Positions 21,082 through 21,552 of a stretch of 21,552 bases of DNA are shown piece after piece; position 1 is the first letter of the stretch, and each line of letters begins with the position of its first letter. The notes under the pieces were generated by a model, which saw only the letters and a program-made list of their open reading frames with translations, did not search any database and had not been told where the DNA came from. Origin of the DNA: Geobacter sp. UBA6169 (lineage in GTDB: Bacteria > Desulfobacterota > Desulfuromonadia > Geobacterales > Pseudopelobacteraceae); the NCBI GenBank assembly GCA_002422265.1, contig DIUB01000054.1, positions 1 to 21,552 of the forward strand, read 5' to 3'. A program made the translations under genes and the position numbers.

Positions 21082-21552
21082 TTATTTCGCGTACCCCGCC
21101 TGCACCGCTGTCGGCTGCAGCAGGGCGGCCAGATCAGCCGGAGCCATCCCCACCAGGTAGCCGCGCTTGCCGCCGTTGATGTAGATCCGCTCCAGTTCAA
21201 GGATGCTCTGCTCGATGTAGACCGGCAGCTGTTTTCTGGTGCCGAAGGGGGAGGTACCGCCGGTCAGGTAGCCGGTATGCTTCTGGGCGGCCTCCGGACG
21301 GCAGGGTTCGACACTGCGTGCGCCGATCTGACGGGCCAGCTCTTTGGTGGAGACCTGCAGATCGCCGTGCATCAGCACCAGCAGCGGCTCCTTCCGGTCA
21401 TCTTCCATCACCAGGGTCTTGATCACGCAATGTTCATCAACCCCCAGCTCTCGTGAGGAGACCGCAGTACCGCCCTTTTCCTCATAGGCATAGGGATGAT
21501 CCGTAAAACTGATCCCTGCTGCACGCAGGGCCCGTACTGCCGGTGTGACCGG
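21082..21552 (-). CDS. ybaK: YbaK/EbsC-type aminoacyl-tRNA deacylase (start outside window)
   Basis: The frame is open to the window edge, giving 156 residues and nearly the full family length of about 160. It begins PVTPAVRALRAAGISFTDHPY, with the family's conserved segments GTAVSSRELG, VIKTLVMED, VLMHGDLQVSTKELAR and the YLTGGTSPFG loop. The conserved Lys of VIKTLV (active-site Lys) is present. YbaK clears Cys-tRNA(Pro) (and related mischarged tRNAs) in the cytosol. An internal GTG at 21426 is not the true start because conserved sequence continues upstream. Only the first few residues are missing. Confidence 0.92.
   Translation of the reverse strand, partial: PVTPAVRALRAAGISFTDHPYAYEEKGGTAVSSRELGVDEHCVIKTLVMEDDRKEPLLVLMHGDLQVSTKELARQIGARSVEPCRPEAAQKHTGYLTGGTSPFGTRKQLPVYIEQSILELERIYINGGKRGYLVGMAPADLAALLQPTAVQAGYAK

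Overview
The window looks like chromosome of a Geobacter-type deltaproteobacterium (Geobacterales/Desulfuromonadales; inferred). The grounds are a secreted six-haem c-type cytochrome, a high density of two-component kinases, an NtrC-class enhancer-binding protein, a short-form N-acetylglutamate synthase with a C-terminal cysteine cluster, and GC-rich coding sequence. No RNA gene, CRISPR array, transposase or phage gene was found.

Region 1 (1-6816, + strand). The 3' end of one histidine kinase is followed by an OmpR-type regulator (759-1460), a second kinase (1438-2811) and fetA (2845-3615). Next come a gene for a small GxxExxY/PD-(D/E)xK protein (3928-4314), fetB (4368-5165) and a six-haem cytochrome (5306-6751) closed by a terminator. 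Two near-identical CusR/CopR-like inverted repeats (681-696 and 5181-5200) precede the regulator and the cytochrome, each 19.5 bp from a TTGCC -35 element. I infer one autoregulated circuit covering the kinase-regulator pair, the FetAB-type exporter and the cytochrome. The GxxExxY gene separates fetA from fetB and lies in a 729-bp segment bounded by 29-bp inverted repeats built from CGTTGCGN units. This is the best candidate for an undescribed mobile or selfish element.

Region 2 (6839-9050, + strand). comF is followed by an Rrf2-family regulator with its own strong promoter and a candidate operator, then by a LarE-type sulfur transferase gene.

Region 3 (9041-14535, - strand). A ZraS-like kinase and an NtrC-class regulator lie upstream of four envelope genes: a Gly/Arg-rich secreted peptide, a lipoprotein, an OB-fold-like exported protein and an outer-membrane barrel. 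Between regulator and envelope genes are a tandem palindromic candidate enhancer and an imperfect sigma-54 promoter. Three of the four envelope proteins share Gly-rich low-complexity segments.

Region 4 (14732-18040, + strand). A periplasmic NMT1/SsuA-like binding protein is translationally chained, through a 17-codon reading frame, to a large membrane histidine kinase. No transporter subunits accompany it, so the binding protein probably feeds signal to the kinase.

Region 5 (18035-21552, - strand). A short NAGS-like acetyltransferase comes first, then a less GC-rich gene fusing DUF4062 to a RecG-C/HATPase_c_4-like ATPase and a winged helix (possible defence or stress effector). A DUF815 AAA+ ATPase and a YbaK-type deacylase cut by the window end complete the region.
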